From assembly GCF_046244365.1 (NCBI RefSeq), contig NZ_CP176395.1, positions 2,790,001-2,854,000 of the forward strand: 64,000 nucleotides of DNA. Direction: 5' to 3'. The notes under the pieces are model-generated. The model was not told the origin of the DNA. It worked only from the letters and a program-made list of their open reading frames with translations, and did no database searches. A program made the position numbers and the translations under genes. Shown here piece by piece: positions 7,292-15,706 of the stretch. Origin of the DNA: Paenibacillus_V sp046244365. GTDB lineage: Bacteria; Bacillota; Bacilli; Paenibacillales; NBRC-103111. Each line of letters starts with the position of its first letter. Position 1 is the first letter of the stretch.

Positions 7292-8254
7292 ATGATGATA
7301 AAGACAGTCATTCCGGGTACGGAGCTGAACGCCTCTTCCATTTGTCTGGGCACCGTGTTGTTTGGCAGCACAATGTCGGAAGAGGACTCTTTCCGGCTAA
7401 TGGATGCATTCGCCGAGCAAGGAGGCAATTTTTTTGATTCGGCGTTGAATTATGCGGACTGGTGCAGCGATGTCAAAGCGGCTAGTGAAAAAACGATAGG
7501 CAAATGGCTGAAGGAAAGAAAAAACCGTGACCGGATCATCGTAAGCACGAAAGGTGCTTGCCCGATGCCGGAGCAATTTTTGCGGCTGGAGAGGGAGCAT
7601 ATACGTACCGATTTGCACCGAAGCCTCAAGCATTTACAGACCGACTGCATCGATCTGTACTGGCTGCACCGGGATGACCCGTCCCGGCCGGTAGAAGAGA
7701 TCGTCGATACGCTTAACGAGATGGCGGAAGAAGGCAAAATCCGCTACTTCGGCTGTTCCAACTGGACGCTGCCGAGACTAAGGGAAGCGCAGGCCTATGC
7801 TAGGAGGTCAGGGAAGCAAGCGTTCAGCGCCAATCAGATGAGGTGGAGCCTCGCTGAGCAGAACGCGGAAAGCAGCGCGGATGAAACAATAGTCGGCATG
7901 GACGAAGAGACGAAGGCATTTCACGCAAATGCGGGATTGGCCGCCGTGCCGTTCTCCTCGCAGGCCGGGGGCTTCTTTAGCGGGCGTTACAGACCTGGCG
8001 AAGTACCGGCTGGCAAGGAGGAGATTGTCAGACAATACGGGAGCGATGCCAATTATGCGAAGCTAGCCCGAGTGCTTGAGGTTGCGAAGGAAACGGGGAA
8101 GCCTCCGGCTGTCATTGCGCTCTCCTATTTGTTATCGCAGCCGTTCGCCGTATATCCGATTATCGGCTCCCGCACGATGGAGCAGCTTGCGGAAAGCTGT
8201 GAAGCCGGGGATTTCAGGCTCGGCAGCGATAAGCTGTCGTATATCGAGTCATAA
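7292..8254 (+). CDS. Aldo/keto reductase family oxidoreductase
   Basis: A 320-aa TIM-barrel oxidoreductase that probably reduces an aldehyde or sugar carbonyl with NADPH. The family pattern is visible: LGTVLFG near the N-terminus, the catalytic Asp/Tyr region (NFFDSALNYAD), the Lys in VSTKGA, and the His in DLYWLHRDDP, then CSNW. The C-terminal nucleotide-binding end has PIIGSRTMEQLAES. The ATG at 7292 follows AGGAGGTCAGA; the next ATG at 7295 is equally possible. It lies upstream of a DeoR regulator and the galactose cluster but has its own terminator (8261), so any role in sugar metabolism is inference. Substrate cannot be read from sequence. Confidence 0.85.
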   Translation: MMIKTVIPGTELNASSICLGTVLFGSTMSEEDSFRLMDAFAEQGGNFFDSALNYADWCSDVKAASEKTIGKWLKERKNRDRIIVSTKGACPMPEQFLRLEREHIRTDLHRSLKHLQTDCIDLYWLHRDDPSRPVEEIVDTLNEMAEEGKIRYFGCSNWTLPRLREAQAYARRSGKQAFSANQMRWSLAEQNAESSADETIVGMDEETKAFHANAGLAAVPFSSQAGGFFSGRYRPGEVPAGKEEIVRQYGSDANYAKLARVLEVAKETGKPPAVIALSYLLSQPFAVYPIIGSRTMEQLAESCEAGDFRLGSDKLSYIES

Positions 8255-8260
8255 GGATTG

Positions 8261-8308
8261 GAGAGCCAAATGCCCTGTTGTCGAGGGAGCAGGCTCTCTT
8301 TTTTGTTT
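8261..8308 (+). terminator. Terminator of the aldo/keto reductase gene
   Basis: GAGAGCC (8261-8267) pairs with GGCTCTC (8292-8298) and is followed by TTTTTT. Confidence 0.75.
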
Positions 8309-8323
8309 TGCAAGAAGGAAGAA

Positions 8324-8353
8324 AGATCATAAGTGAAGAATAATAATCATAAA
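8324..8353. promoter_or_regulatory. Candidate operator pair upstream of the DeoR gene
   Basis: ATCATAA occurs at 8326-8332 and again at 8346-8352, 20 bp apart (two helical turns), and a third copy lies in the galK leader at 9255-9261. Sharing between the regulator and galK promoters suggests binding sites for the DeoR protein; this is inference. Confidence 0.4.
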
Positions 8354-8394
8354 CGGTCAATCGTTATGGGGCTAGAAGGAGAGGATGTGATCCG

Positions 8395-9168
8395 ATGTTT
8401 GCCGAAGAGCGGCTTCAGCGAATCGTCGAGCTGGTCAACCGTCAAGGAAAAGTTACCGTCGCCGGGCTTAGCGAAGCGCTGAGCGTATCGCCGGTTACGA
8501 TTAGACGCGATTTGGAGGGACTGGAGCAGAAAGGGCTGCTGATGCGAACGCATGGCGGAGCGATGCCGGTTCAGAACAGTCCGTTCGAGGTGGCCCGTGA
8601 AATGTCCTTCGATGAAAAGGGGGAGGCGCTGGTCGCCGAAAAGGAACGTATTGCGGAGGCCGCAGCCCGTCTTGTGCATGAAGAGGAAGCGATTCTGCTT
8701 ACGCCGGGCACCACGAATATGTTTTTGGCGCAGAAGCTTTCGGGCATTAAAGAACTGACCGTGGTCACGAATGCGGCCAATATCGCGGTGCAGCTTAGCC
8801 GGGTTCCGGGCTTCGACGTCATGCTGATCGGCGGCAAGATGAGACCTAAATCATACGCTTTGGTGGGACCTATGGCGGATCAGGCGCTGCGCGGGATTCG
8901 AGTGGATAAACTGTTTCTCGGGGTAGACGGATTCGACATTGAAGAAGGGCTTACAACCCCGAACATTTTGGAAGCGAGCGTCAACGCGCAGATGATCGCT
9001 ATCGCCAAGCAAGTCATCGTAGTGGCGGATCACAGCAAGTTCGGCAAAGTAACGTTTTCGAGGATCGCCGGACTTGACTCGGTACACACGATCGTTTCCG
9101 ATCGTATGCTTCCGGAGGCGGCATGCGAGCGTATACGCGAAATGGGCATCGAGCTTATTTTAGCCTAG
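8395..9168 (+). CDS. DeoR/GlpR-family transcriptional regulator
   Basis: A 257-aa repressor-type protein with an N-terminal DeoR winged helix (residues 6-57: QRIVELVNRQGKVTVAGLSE, then VSPVTIRRDLEGLEQKGLLMRTHGGA) and a C-terminal sugar-phosphate-sensing DeoRC domain of the NagB/RpiA fold (LTPGTTNMFLAQKL, GGKMRPKSYALVGPMAD, DKLFLGVDGFDIEEGLTTPN, VADHSKFGKVTFSRI). Members bind sugar phosphates and repress catabolic operons. The gene lies just upstream of galK-galE-galT on the same strand, so it is the likely galactose-pathway regulator, responding perhaps to a galactose or tagatose phosphate. Binding site GGAGAGGATGTGATCCG precedes the ATG. Candidate operators are noted at 8324-8353 and 9249-9265. 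Confidence 0.88.
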   Translation: MFAEERLQRIVELVNRQGKVTVAGLSEALSVSPVTIRRDLEGLEQKGLLMRTHGGAMPVQNSPFEVAREMSFDEKGEALVAEKERIAEAAARLVHEEEAILLTPGTTNMFLAQKLSGIKELTVVTNAANIAVQLSRVPGFDVMLIGGKMRPKSYALVGPMADQALRGIRVDKLFLGVDGFDIEEGLTTPNILEASVNAQMIAIAKQVIVVADHSKFGKVTFSRIAGLDSVHTIVSDRMLPEAACERIREMGIELILA

Positions 9169-9204
9169 ATCGTCAGGAAGCTGCGAAGCCTCCCAAATAA
9201 ATGA

Positions 9205-9233
9205 TTGTCAAATGAATAAGTATGACATAAAAT
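9205..9233 (+). promoter_or_regulatory. galK promoter
   Basis: TTGTCA (9205-9210), 17 nt, TAAAAT (9228-9233). It predicts a start near 9240, just before the operator-like sequence. Confidence 0.65.
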
Positions 9234-9248
9234 GAAATTAAACGTAAG

Positions 9249-9265
9249 TAAACGATCATAATCGA
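9249..9265. promoter_or_regulatory. Operator-like site in the galK leader
   Basis: AAACGATCATAATCGAT just downstream of the predicted start contains the ATCATAA core shared with the DeoR upstream region, the right place for roadblock repression. Confidence 0.4.
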
Positions 9266-9285
9266 TAGTGTGGAGGAAAAAGAAA

Positions 9286-10461
9286 ATGACAACGTCGCTA
9301 CAGCAATTACAGGACAAATTCGTGCAGTTATACGGAGGGACTTTGGATGGGGTCCGCGTGTTTCATTCGCCGGGCCGCGTCAATTTGATCGGCGAGCATA
9401 CCGACTATAACGGCGGGTTCGTGTTTCCTGCCGCGCTCACGTTCGGCACGACACTGCTGCTTCGCAAGCGCGACGATGCGACGATCCGTTTTGCATCGAC
9501 TAATTTTCCGATTCATAAGGATATCGTGCTGGAAGGGGCTTTCTACGATAAAGCGGACGACTGGATCAACTATCCGAAAGCGATGCTCGTCCATCTGGTC
9601 AAACGCGGATTTACGTTCTCCGGATATGACGCTCTGTACCACGGCGAAATTCCGAACGGCGCGGGTTTATCGTCTTCGGCTTCGATCCAGGTAGCTACAG
9701 GCTACGGCTTCATGAGTATGGAAGGCCATCCGATCGACAAGGTGCAGCTTGCGCTGACGGCACAGGAATCGGAGAACCAGTTTATCGGCGTTAACTGCGG
9801 CATCATGGATCAGTTCGCAGTGACGATGGGCCAAGCAAACCGCGCTATTCTGCTTATGTGCAGCACGCTTGAATACGAGCTGGTTCCGTTCGAGAGCCAG
9901 GGCTATAAGATCGTAATCGGCAACACGAACAAAAAGCGCGGACTCGTCGATTCCGAATATAATGCGCGCCGCGCACAATGCGAGCAGGCGGTTGCCGATC
10001 TAAAGGAAGCATTCCCGGCATTGAAGCTGCTCGGGGAGATCAATGCGCAGCAGCTTGCTGCGAACGAAGCGTTAATCAAGGATGAAACGGTGCGCAAGCG
10101 GGCGCGTCACGTCATTGAAGAGAACGACCGCGTGCTGAACTCGGTGAAGGCTCTCAAAGCTAGCGATATCGCGGAATTCGGACGACTGATGACCGCATCC
10201 GGCGAGTCGCTTCGCGATTTGTACGAGGTGACCTGCAAGGAGCTTGACGTTATGGTGGAAGAGTCGCTGAAGGCGGAAGGCGTGCTCGGTTCCCGGATGA
10301 CCGGCGCGGGCTTCGGCGGCTGTACGGTTTCGCTTGTTCGCAGTGACCGAGTCGATGCGTTCATCGAGCAAGTAGGGAAGGCTTATGCGGAGCGGACCGA
10401 CTATACGGCTGACTTTTACGTAGCCGACATCGGCAATGGGGTTTCCGAAGTTCAGGCATAA
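9286..10461 (+). CDS. galK: Galactokinase
   Basis: Phosphorylates alpha-D-galactose to galactose-1-phosphate with ATP, the first committed step of the Leloir pathway. The 391-aa protein has the galactokinase signature GRVNLIGEHTDYNGG near residue 30, the GHMP ATP-binding motif GAGLSSSAS near 125, the catalytic Asp region in NCGIMDQF and the C-terminal GHMP motif TGAGFGGC. The frame is open to a GTG at 9268, but GTGGAGG there is the ribosome binding site for the ATG at 9286, which is the better start. It leads a galK-galE-galT unit with its own promoter (9205-9233). Confidence 0.95.
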   Translation: MTTSLQQLQDKFVQLYGGTLDGVRVFHSPGRVNLIGEHTDYNGGFVFPAALTFGTTLLLRKRDDATIRFASTNFPIHKDIVLEGAFYDKADDWINYPKAMLVHLVKRGFTFSGYDALYHGEIPNGAGLSSSASIQVATGYGFMSMEGHPIDKVQLALTAQESENQFIGVNCGIMDQFAVTMGQANRAILLMCSTLEYELVPFESQGYKIVIGNTNKKRGLVDSEYNARRAQCEQAVADLKEAFPALKLLGEINAQQLAANEALIKDETVRKRARHVIEENDRVLNSVKALKASDIAEFGRLMTASGESLRDLYEVTCKELDVMVEESLKAEGVLGSRMTGAGFGGCTVSLVRSDRVDAFIEQVGKAYAERTDYTADFYVADIGNGVSEVQA

Positions 10462-10598
10462 CGATTTGCCGGTTTCTTTTTTTGCGATAGAATGATAGAA
10501 GCGGCTTGGACGTTATAACGATCGTCCGCGGAAACAAGAGGCAAGGCTTACGGCATTGGCTTTACTTGGTCTGCTTGAATATGAAGGAGGAATGTTCG

Positions 10599-11591
10599 AT
10601 GGCGATATTGGTAACTGGCGGTGCGGGATATATAGGCTCTCATACGGTGGCGGAGCTGCTGGCGAGGGGCGAGCAGGTTGTAGTGGCGGACTCGCTGGCG
10701 CAAGGGCATCGGGAAGCGGTTTTGGGCGGAAAGCTGTACGTAGGCGATATTCGCGACGGAGCTTTCATGGATCAAGTGTTCGGCGAGAACGATATCGATG
10801 CGGTGATCCATTTTGCGGCGAACTCGCTCGTAGGGGAAAGCATGCAAAATCCGGGCAAATATTTTGACAACAACGTATACGGCACGCTTTGCTTGCTGGA
10901 AAAAATGAATCAATACGGCGTGAAAAAAATCGTGTTTTCGTCGACAGCGGCTACATACGGCGAGCCGGAACGGGTGCCGATCGAAGAAACGGACCGTACG
11001 GATCCGACGAACGCATACGGCGAAACGAAGCTGGCAATGGAGCGTATGATGCGCTGGTTCGACACGGCTCACGGCATGAAATTCGTATCGCTTCGCTATT
11101 TTAACGCAGCCGGCGCGCATGAGAACGGGCGGATCGGGGAGGATCACAATCCGGAAACGCATCTGATTCCGCTCATTCTTCAGGTTCCGCTCGGCAAGAG
11201 AGCGCATATCGGCATATACGGCGACGACTACGCGACGGAGGACGGTACTTGCATCCGCGACTACCTGCATGTTTCGGATTTGGCGGATGCGCACGTGCTT
11301 GCGCTGAAGCGCCTGCGCGAGGGAGGCGCAAGCGCCATCTATAACCTCGGCAGCGGAACGGGCTTCTCCGTGAAGCAGATGATCGAAGCGGCGCGCCGCG
11401 TGACCGGCCATCAGATTCCGGCGGTCGTCTCCGAGCGCCGCGCCGGCGATCCGGCGGTTCTGATCGCTTCCTCCGAAAAGGCGAAACGGGAGCTCGGCTG
11501 GTCGCCAAAGCGCGAATCGCTGGACGTTATTATCGGAACGGCATGGAACTGGTTCAAGAACAATCCGAACGGGTATGCGAAGTCGAAGTAA
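10599..11591 (+). CDS. galE: UDP-glucose 4-epimerase
   Basis: Interconverts UDP-galactose and UDP-glucose using bound NAD+. The 330-aa short-chain dehydrogenase has the N-terminal Rossmann motif TGGAGYIGS, HFAANSLVGES, catalytic Ser (FSSTAATYG) and the YxxxK pair in NAYGETKLAMERM, and the FNAAGA stretch typical of GalE. The frame is open further upstream to 10506, but AAGGAGG at 10584-10590 fixes the ATG at 10599. It lies between galK and galT in the usual functional group, with gaps of 137 and 55 nt. Confidence 0.95.
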   Translation: MAILVTGGAGYIGSHTVAELLARGEQVVVADSLAQGHREAVLGGKLYVGDIRDGAFMDQVFGENDIDAVIHFAANSLVGESMQNPGKYFDNNVYGTLCLLEKMNQYGVKKIVFSSTAATYGEPERVPIEETDRTDPTNAYGETKLAMERMMRWFDTAHGMKFVSLRYFNAAGAHENGRIGEDHNPETHLIPLILQVPLGKRAHIGIYGDDYATEDGTCIRDYLHVSDLADAHVLALKRLREGGASAIYNLGSGTGFSVKQMIEAARRVTGHQIPAVVSERRAGDPAVLIASSEKAKRELGWSPKRESLDVIIGTAWNWFKNNPNGYAKSK

Positions 11592-11646
11592 TTGCAGGGC
11601 CTCATAACCGGAACGACATCTTATGGGAGAAAGAAGGAAAAGTGCC

Positions 11647-13218
11647 ATGCCGATACAAGTGGCGGATGCGCAGCGCAACGTAGCGCGGCTCGTGGAATAC
11701 GGCGTCGTAAACGGGATGCTTGAGGAGGCTGACCGTATTCCGGCTGCGAATGCGCTGCTCGACATCCTCGGGCTGGAGGAGCCGTTCGAGGGCGAGCTTG
11801 CGGAGGAGACGCCGGACAGCGCCGTCAGCTTGCTGGAGCCGCTGCTCGACTTTGCGGCGGAACGGGGCATTTTGCCGGAAAATACGACGACCTACCGCGA
11901 TCTGCTTGACGCGAAGCTGATGGGCGCGCTGTTGCCCCGTCTTTCGGAGACGATTCGCTCCTTCCGGCAAACGGCGGAGGAGAAATCGATCGAGCGGGCG
12001 ACGGACGATTTTTACCGGCAGTCGATTAAATCGAACTATATCCGGATGGATCGCATCCGCAAGAACGAATATTGGCTCGCGCCTACGGCATACGGAGATC
12101 TGGAGATTACGATCAACCTGTCGAAGCCCGAGAAGGACCCGAAGGAAATCGCAGCCGAGCGCAGTTTACCGCAGAAGCATTATCCGAAATGCCTCCTATG
12201 TCCGGAAAACGTCGGCTATGCCGGGCGGCTTAACCATCCGGCTCGGCAGAACCTGCGTATCATTCCGCTACAGCTCGACGGCGCCGATTGGTTCCTGCAA
12301 TATTCGCCTTACGTGTACTATAACGAACACAGCATCATTTTCAGCAAAAATCATACGCCGATGCGGATCGACAGGGAAACGTTCGTGCGGTTGTTCGATT
12401 TCGCCGGGCAGTTTCCTCACTATTTTATCGGCTCGAACGCGGATTTGCCGATCGTCGGCGGTTCGATCCTGAACCACGACCATTTTCAAGGCGGCAGGCA
12501 TCGCTTCCCGATGGAGAAAGCGCCTGTGGAGCGCAGCTTCAAGCATCCGGCATTCGAGGATATTCAAGCGGGCGTCGTGACATGGCCGATGTCGGTTATC
12601 CGTCTGAGCGGCCACGACCGCGAACGCATGGTGGAGCTGGCCGATCGGCTGCTGCAAGGATGGCGCGCTTATAGTGACGCTGCTGCCGACGTTTGGGCGG
12701 AGTCCGAGCAGGAAAGCGGGAGCTTGCTGCCGCATAACACGATCACGCCGATCGTACGGCGCAATCAGGAAGGCGCGTTCGAGCTCGATCTCGTGCTGCG
12801 AAACAACCGGACGACCGCGGAGCATCCGTTCGGACTGTTTCATCCGCATGAGCCTCTGCACCATATCAAGAAAGAGAATATCGGCTTGATCGAGGTAATG
12901 GGGCTCGCGGTGCTGCCGGGCAGGCTGAAGCAGGAGCTGGAGCAAATTAAGCTGCTGCTGTGCGGCGAAGGCGGTGCTGACGCTATCGTCAAGCTGCAGC
13001 AGGCGGATCATCCGCTGCACAAGCATGCCGCTTGGGTTGCCGAACTGGCGCAGACATACGGCGCGGGGCATTCGGCCGAACGGGCCGAGGCGGTTCTGCG
13101 CGACGAGGTGGGACGCAAGTTTATGCAGGTGCTGGAGGATGCCGGCGTCTACAAGCGGAATGAAGCGGGGCAAACGGCATTCGACCGCTTTATGGCGAGC
13201 CAGGGCTTCGAGAAGTAA
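11647..13218 (+). CDS. galT: UDP-glucose-hexose-1-phosphate uridylyltransferase, class 2
   Basis: Transfers UMP from UDP-glucose to galactose-1-phosphate. At 523 aa this is the long Firmicute-type (class II) GalT rather than the 350-aa E. coli type. Landmarks: SNYIRMDRI, CLLCPENVGYAGR with a Cys pair, NEHSIIFSKNHTPM, the SILNHDHFQGGRH histidine motif and VLRNNRTTAEHPFGLFHPHEPLHHIKKENIG near residue 390. AAGGAAAAG precedes the ATG at 11647; an in-frame ATG at 11623 lacks a binding site. It closes the Leloir set. Confidence 0.95.
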   Translation: MPIQVADAQRNVARLVEYGVVNGMLEEADRIPAANALLDILGLEEPFEGELAEETPDSAVSLLEPLLDFAAERGILPENTTTYRDLLDAKLMGALLPRLSETIRSFRQTAEEKSIERATDDFYRQSIKSNYIRMDRIRKNEYWLAPTAYGDLEITINLSKPEKDPKEIAAERSLPQKHYPKCLLCPENVGYAGRLNHPARQNLRIIPLQLDGADWFLQYSPYVYYNEHSIIFSKNHTPMRIDRETFVRLFDFAGQFPHYFIGSNADLPIVGGSILNHDHFQGGRHRFPMEKAPVERSFKHPAFEDIQAGVVTWPMSVIRLSGHDRERMVELADRLLQGWRAYSDAAADVWAESEQESGSLLPHNTITPIVRRNQEGAFELDLVLRNNRTTAEHPFGLFHPHEPLHHIKKENIGLIEVMGLAVLPGRLKQELEQIKLLLCGEGGADAIVKLQQADHPLHKHAAWVAELAQTYGAGHSAERAEAVLRDEVGRKFMQVLEDAGVYKRNEAGQTAFDRFMASQGFEK

Positions 13219-13407
13219 AGAACTGGCTATATTCAGTATGTACGATAGCTTTATGGAACAGTGCGAATACGGACCGGAGCGGCTTTTTGGCGTAAGATGC
13301 AAGATGAGGAAAACGCTTCGCATGCGAAAAATGCCCGGTTCGCTGTTCCGCACGGATTCCGGAGATATGCAGTATCAATTATAGGGAATAAGGGAGGCGA
13401 AGTATTC

Positions 13408-14337
13408 ATGGCAAACATTACGGTAAAACAAATCGAATTTGGAAACTGGGGAGCCTGCGTACATATTACGAACGGGGAAGTTGAGCTTGTCGCGACAATC
13501 GACAAAGGACCGCGTATTATCCGTTACGGCTACGTTGGCGGGGCGAACCTGTTTTTTGAAGATAAAACCGATGCGATCACGAACGGCGGCGAAGCATTTG
13601 CGCCTGTGGGCGGCGGCGAGTGGCACATTTACGGCGGCCATCGCTTATGGACGAGCCCGGAGGCGATCCCTCGCACCACGTATCCGGATAACGAGCCTGT
13701 AGCTTGGCGCGCAACGGAGCAAGGCGTCGTTCTGACGCCGCCGGCGGAACGCTGGAATCAACTGCAGAAGGAAATCGAGGTTTCTCTCGATGCCGCAACC
13801 GGCGGCGTGACCGTCGTTCATTGCGTAACGAATAACGGTCCTTGGGGCGCGGAGTTTGCGCCTTGGGCATTATCGGTTATGGCGCCGGGCGGGACGGCAA
13901 TCGTACCGCAAACGACTCGAGACGCCGGCATGCTGCCGAATCGCACGATTTCCATCTGGTCCTACACGAAAATGAACGACGAGCGGGTTACGTGGGGAGA
14001 GCGTTACATTTGGTTGAAGCAGAGCGATGCGCAGCATCCTTTCAAAATCGGCACGTCAAACGAAGCGGGCTGGGCGGGCTACAGCCTCGGAGATACGCTG
14101 TTTGTGAAGTCGTTTCCGTTCGATGCGGATGCGAAATACCCGGATAACGGCGTCAATTTTGAAATCTATACGAACGGATACATGCTGGAACTGGAGTCGC
14201 TCGGCGAACTGAGAACGGTGAAGCCTGGCGAAACGGTGTCGCATACGGAGACTTGGAAGCTGATTCGGTCGTTCGAGCTGCCGGAGAATCGCAACGAATC
14301 GGAACTGGCCGAACGATTAAACGCCATATTGGCGTAG
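13408..14337 (+). CDS. Galactose-mutarotase-like superfamily protein (DUF4380-like)
   Basis: A 309-aa protein with a beta-sandwich-style sequence like the aldose epimerase/DUF4380 group: ELVATIDKGPRIIRYGYVGG, then GGEWHIYGGHRLWTSPEA with conserved Gly-His-Arg, PPAERWNQLQKEIEV, and HCVTNNGPWGAEFAPWALSVM. Such proteins bind sugars, and a mutarotase would complete the Leloir pathway directly downstream of galT (189 nt away, same strand). Catalytic residues were not proven, and some family members are non-enzymatic. AGGGAGG at 13391 with 10-nt spacing fixes the ATG at 13408, although the frame is open from 13261. Role in galactose use is inference from position and fold-like motifs. Confidence 0.7.
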   Translation: MANITVKQIEFGNWGACVHITNGEVELVATIDKGPRIIRYGYVGGANLFFEDKTDAITNGGEAFAPVGGGEWHIYGGHRLWTSPEAIPRTTYPDNEPVAWRATEQGVVLTPPAERWNQLQKEIEVSLDAATGGVTVVHCVTNNGPWGAEFAPWALSVMAPGGTAIVPQTTRDAGMLPNRTISIWSYTKMNDERVTWGERYIWLKQSDAQHPFKIGTSNEAGWAGYSLGDTLFVKSFPFDADAKYPDNGVNFEIYTNGYMLELESLGELRTVKPGETVSHTETWKLIRSFELPENRNESELAERLNAILA

Positions 14338-14353
14338 CCAGAGTCGAAATATC

Positions 14354-14420
14354 GGGGAAAAACCGGACGATTTGCACCTTTTTCCGCGAAAATGAATGTT
14401 TTGCCGGTTGTCCCCTTTTT
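14354..14420 (+). terminator. Possible terminator with large loop
   Basis: GGGGAAAAACCGG (14354-14366) can pair with CCGGTTGTCCCC (14404-14415), followed by TTTTTC. The loop is about 37 nt, so this is tentative. Confidence 0.45.
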
Positions 14421-14483
14421 CTTCAAGCAAAAGAATGGTAAGATGGTCTATAGTGTAAATTGAGATAAAGGGGGAGCGGCGCT

Positions 14484-14870
14484 TTGCTGAAGAGAACCTT
14501 GATCGGCTTGTTCCGCAGTTTCGAGACTACTGGAGATAAAGCTAAAGATCCCGCTTTAAAAACCAAATTTTATAGGCTGTCCAAAGATAGAACATGGGAA
14601 GAAGTTATCACCGTTCTGAAGAAGATGAACGGGTACAAGATTCTCCATGAGGTGCCGAATGTCGGAGAAATCGTCGTAGAGAAAAAGACGTTAACCGGCC
14701 GCAAGCAGGACATTACGCTTACGATCATCCCGATTACGCCTGCCAAAACGGCGGTTGACATTTATTCCGCTTCGCGCGGTTCGCTTGGCGATTTGGGCGC
14801 CAACTACCGCACCATTCTCGAAATCTATCGCGCTCTGGAGCGCAAGCTTGCCGATCACCGCTCGACCTAA
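14484..14870 (+). CDS. Hypothetical cytosolic protein (128 aa, DUF1499-like)
   Basis: A 128-aa protein without signal peptide. It opens with a short amphipathic stretch (MLKRTLIGLFRSFETTG), then a compact alpha/beta domain containing WEEVITVLKKMNGYKILHEV and ITLTIIPITPAKTAVDIYSASRG. The pattern resembles small DUF1499-type proteins. Start is TTG at 14484 behind AAGGGGGAG. It is followed by a good terminator, so it is monocistronic. No function can be assigned. Confidence 0.7.
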   Translation: MLKRTLIGLFRSFETTGDKAKDPALKTKFYRLSKDRTWEEVITVLKKMNGYKILHEVPNVGEIVVEKKTLTGRKQDITLTIIPITPAKTAVDIYSASRGSLGDLGANYRTILEIYRALERKLADHRST

Positions 14871-14889
14871 GGGATCCCGGTATACAAAA

Positions 14890-14928
14890 AACAGCGTGGG
14901 AACTTCTGCTCCCCGCTGTTTTTTTATA
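14890..14928 (+). terminator. Terminator
   Basis: AACAGCGTGGGA pairs with TCCCCGCTGTT, followed by TTTTTT, 20 nt after the stop codon. Confidence 0.85.
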
Positions 14929-14933
14929 CGATT

Positions 14934-15015
14934 CAGAAAGTATATCTCCGCTGATTGTTCATCGTCTCGGCAAACGCACGGCATCAAAAGACGCCGTTAG
15001 GCGTTTATCCTTGGA
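14934..15015 (+). repeat. Dispersed ~80-bp structured repeat, copy B
   Basis: It begins AGAAAGTATATC about 7 nt after a terminator, as copy A does, continues TCCGCTGATTGTTC and ends AGGCGTTTATCCTTGGA. The central GGCATC/GACGCC hairpin differs from the other copies while the arms are kept. Confidence 0.7.
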
Positions 15016-15040
15016 CGATTATGTAGCATAAGTTATTCGA

Positions 15041-15559
15041 TTAAACGAGTTTTTTTACGGCTTCTACGGCATTTTCGTAGTTCGGGTGGCTCGTCATTTC
15101 GCCCAGGTACTCGACGTATTGAACGGTGTCGTTAGCGTCGATTACGAAAATGGAACGCATCAGCAGCTGCACTTCTTTAATCAGCACGCCGTAAGCTTCT
15201 CCGAAGTTGCGCGTTTTGTAGTCGGACAGCGTCACGACTTTGTCGATGCCTGCAGCACCGCACCAGCGGGCTTGCGCCATCGGAAGGTCAACGCTTACGG
15301 TCAAGACAACTACGTTGTCGCCGAGTTTAGCAGCTTCTTCGTTGAAACGGCGGGTTTGCGCATCGCATACGCCGGTATCCAGAGAAGGAACTACGCTGAT
15401 CAACTTCACTTTGCCGGCATAGTCGGAAAGCGAAACTTGATTCATCAGATCTTTATTCAGTTGAAAGTTTGGTGCCTTGTCGCCGACCTTTACTTCGTTG
15501 CCTACCAGAGTAAGCGGGTTTCCTTTAAGGGTTGCAACGCCTGTGCGTTCTTGAGCCAT
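15041..15559 (-). CDS. tpx: Thiol peroxidase Tpx
   Basis: Atypical 2-Cys peroxiredoxin (172 aa) that reduces hydrogen peroxide and organic hydroperoxides with thioredoxin. The peroxidatic Cys is C65 in PSLDTGVCDAQTRRFN and the resolving Cys is C100 in ARWCGAAGID, with the family's usual spacing of about 35. The start is the ATG at 15559 behind GAGGAGGATTCCATC; the long upstream extension of the frame is spurious. It is divergent from a LysR regulator (147 nt between starts). A PerR-like sequence overlaps its -10 region. Confidence 0.95.
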   Translation of the reverse strand: MAQERTGVATLKGNPLTLVGNEVKVGDKAPNFQLNKDLMNQVSLSDYAGKVKLISVVPSLDTGVCDAQTRRFNEEAAKLGDNVVVLTVSVDLPMAQARWCGAAGIDKVVTLSDYKTRNFGEAYGVLIKEVQLLMRSIFVIDANDTVQYVEYLGEMTSHPNYENAVEAVKKLV

Positions 15560-15612
15560 GATGGAATCCTCCTCGTTTTCGATAAGAATGGTTGGTAATC
15601 GACCAAGTCTTA

Positions 15613-15627
15613 TTATAATATTTAGTA
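15613..15627. promoter_or_regulatory. PerR-like box in the tpx promoter
   Basis: TTATAATATTTAGTA matches the PerR consensus TTATAATnATTATAA at about 11 of 14 positions, with one half-site perfect, and contains the ATTATA (minus-strand TATAAT) of the tpx -10. Suggestive only. Confidence 0.35.
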
Positions 15628-15706
15628 ATGGGCGTTGTCCAATAAGAAGGCTTCGCCACGCGCCGATTATTCGGTTCTGAGGAAAGACGGTTTGACGGAG
15701 GATAAG

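Noticed and set aside
10548..11870. 440-codon minus-strand frame opposite galE/galT
   Set aside because: Antisense shadow of two clearly recognised genes.
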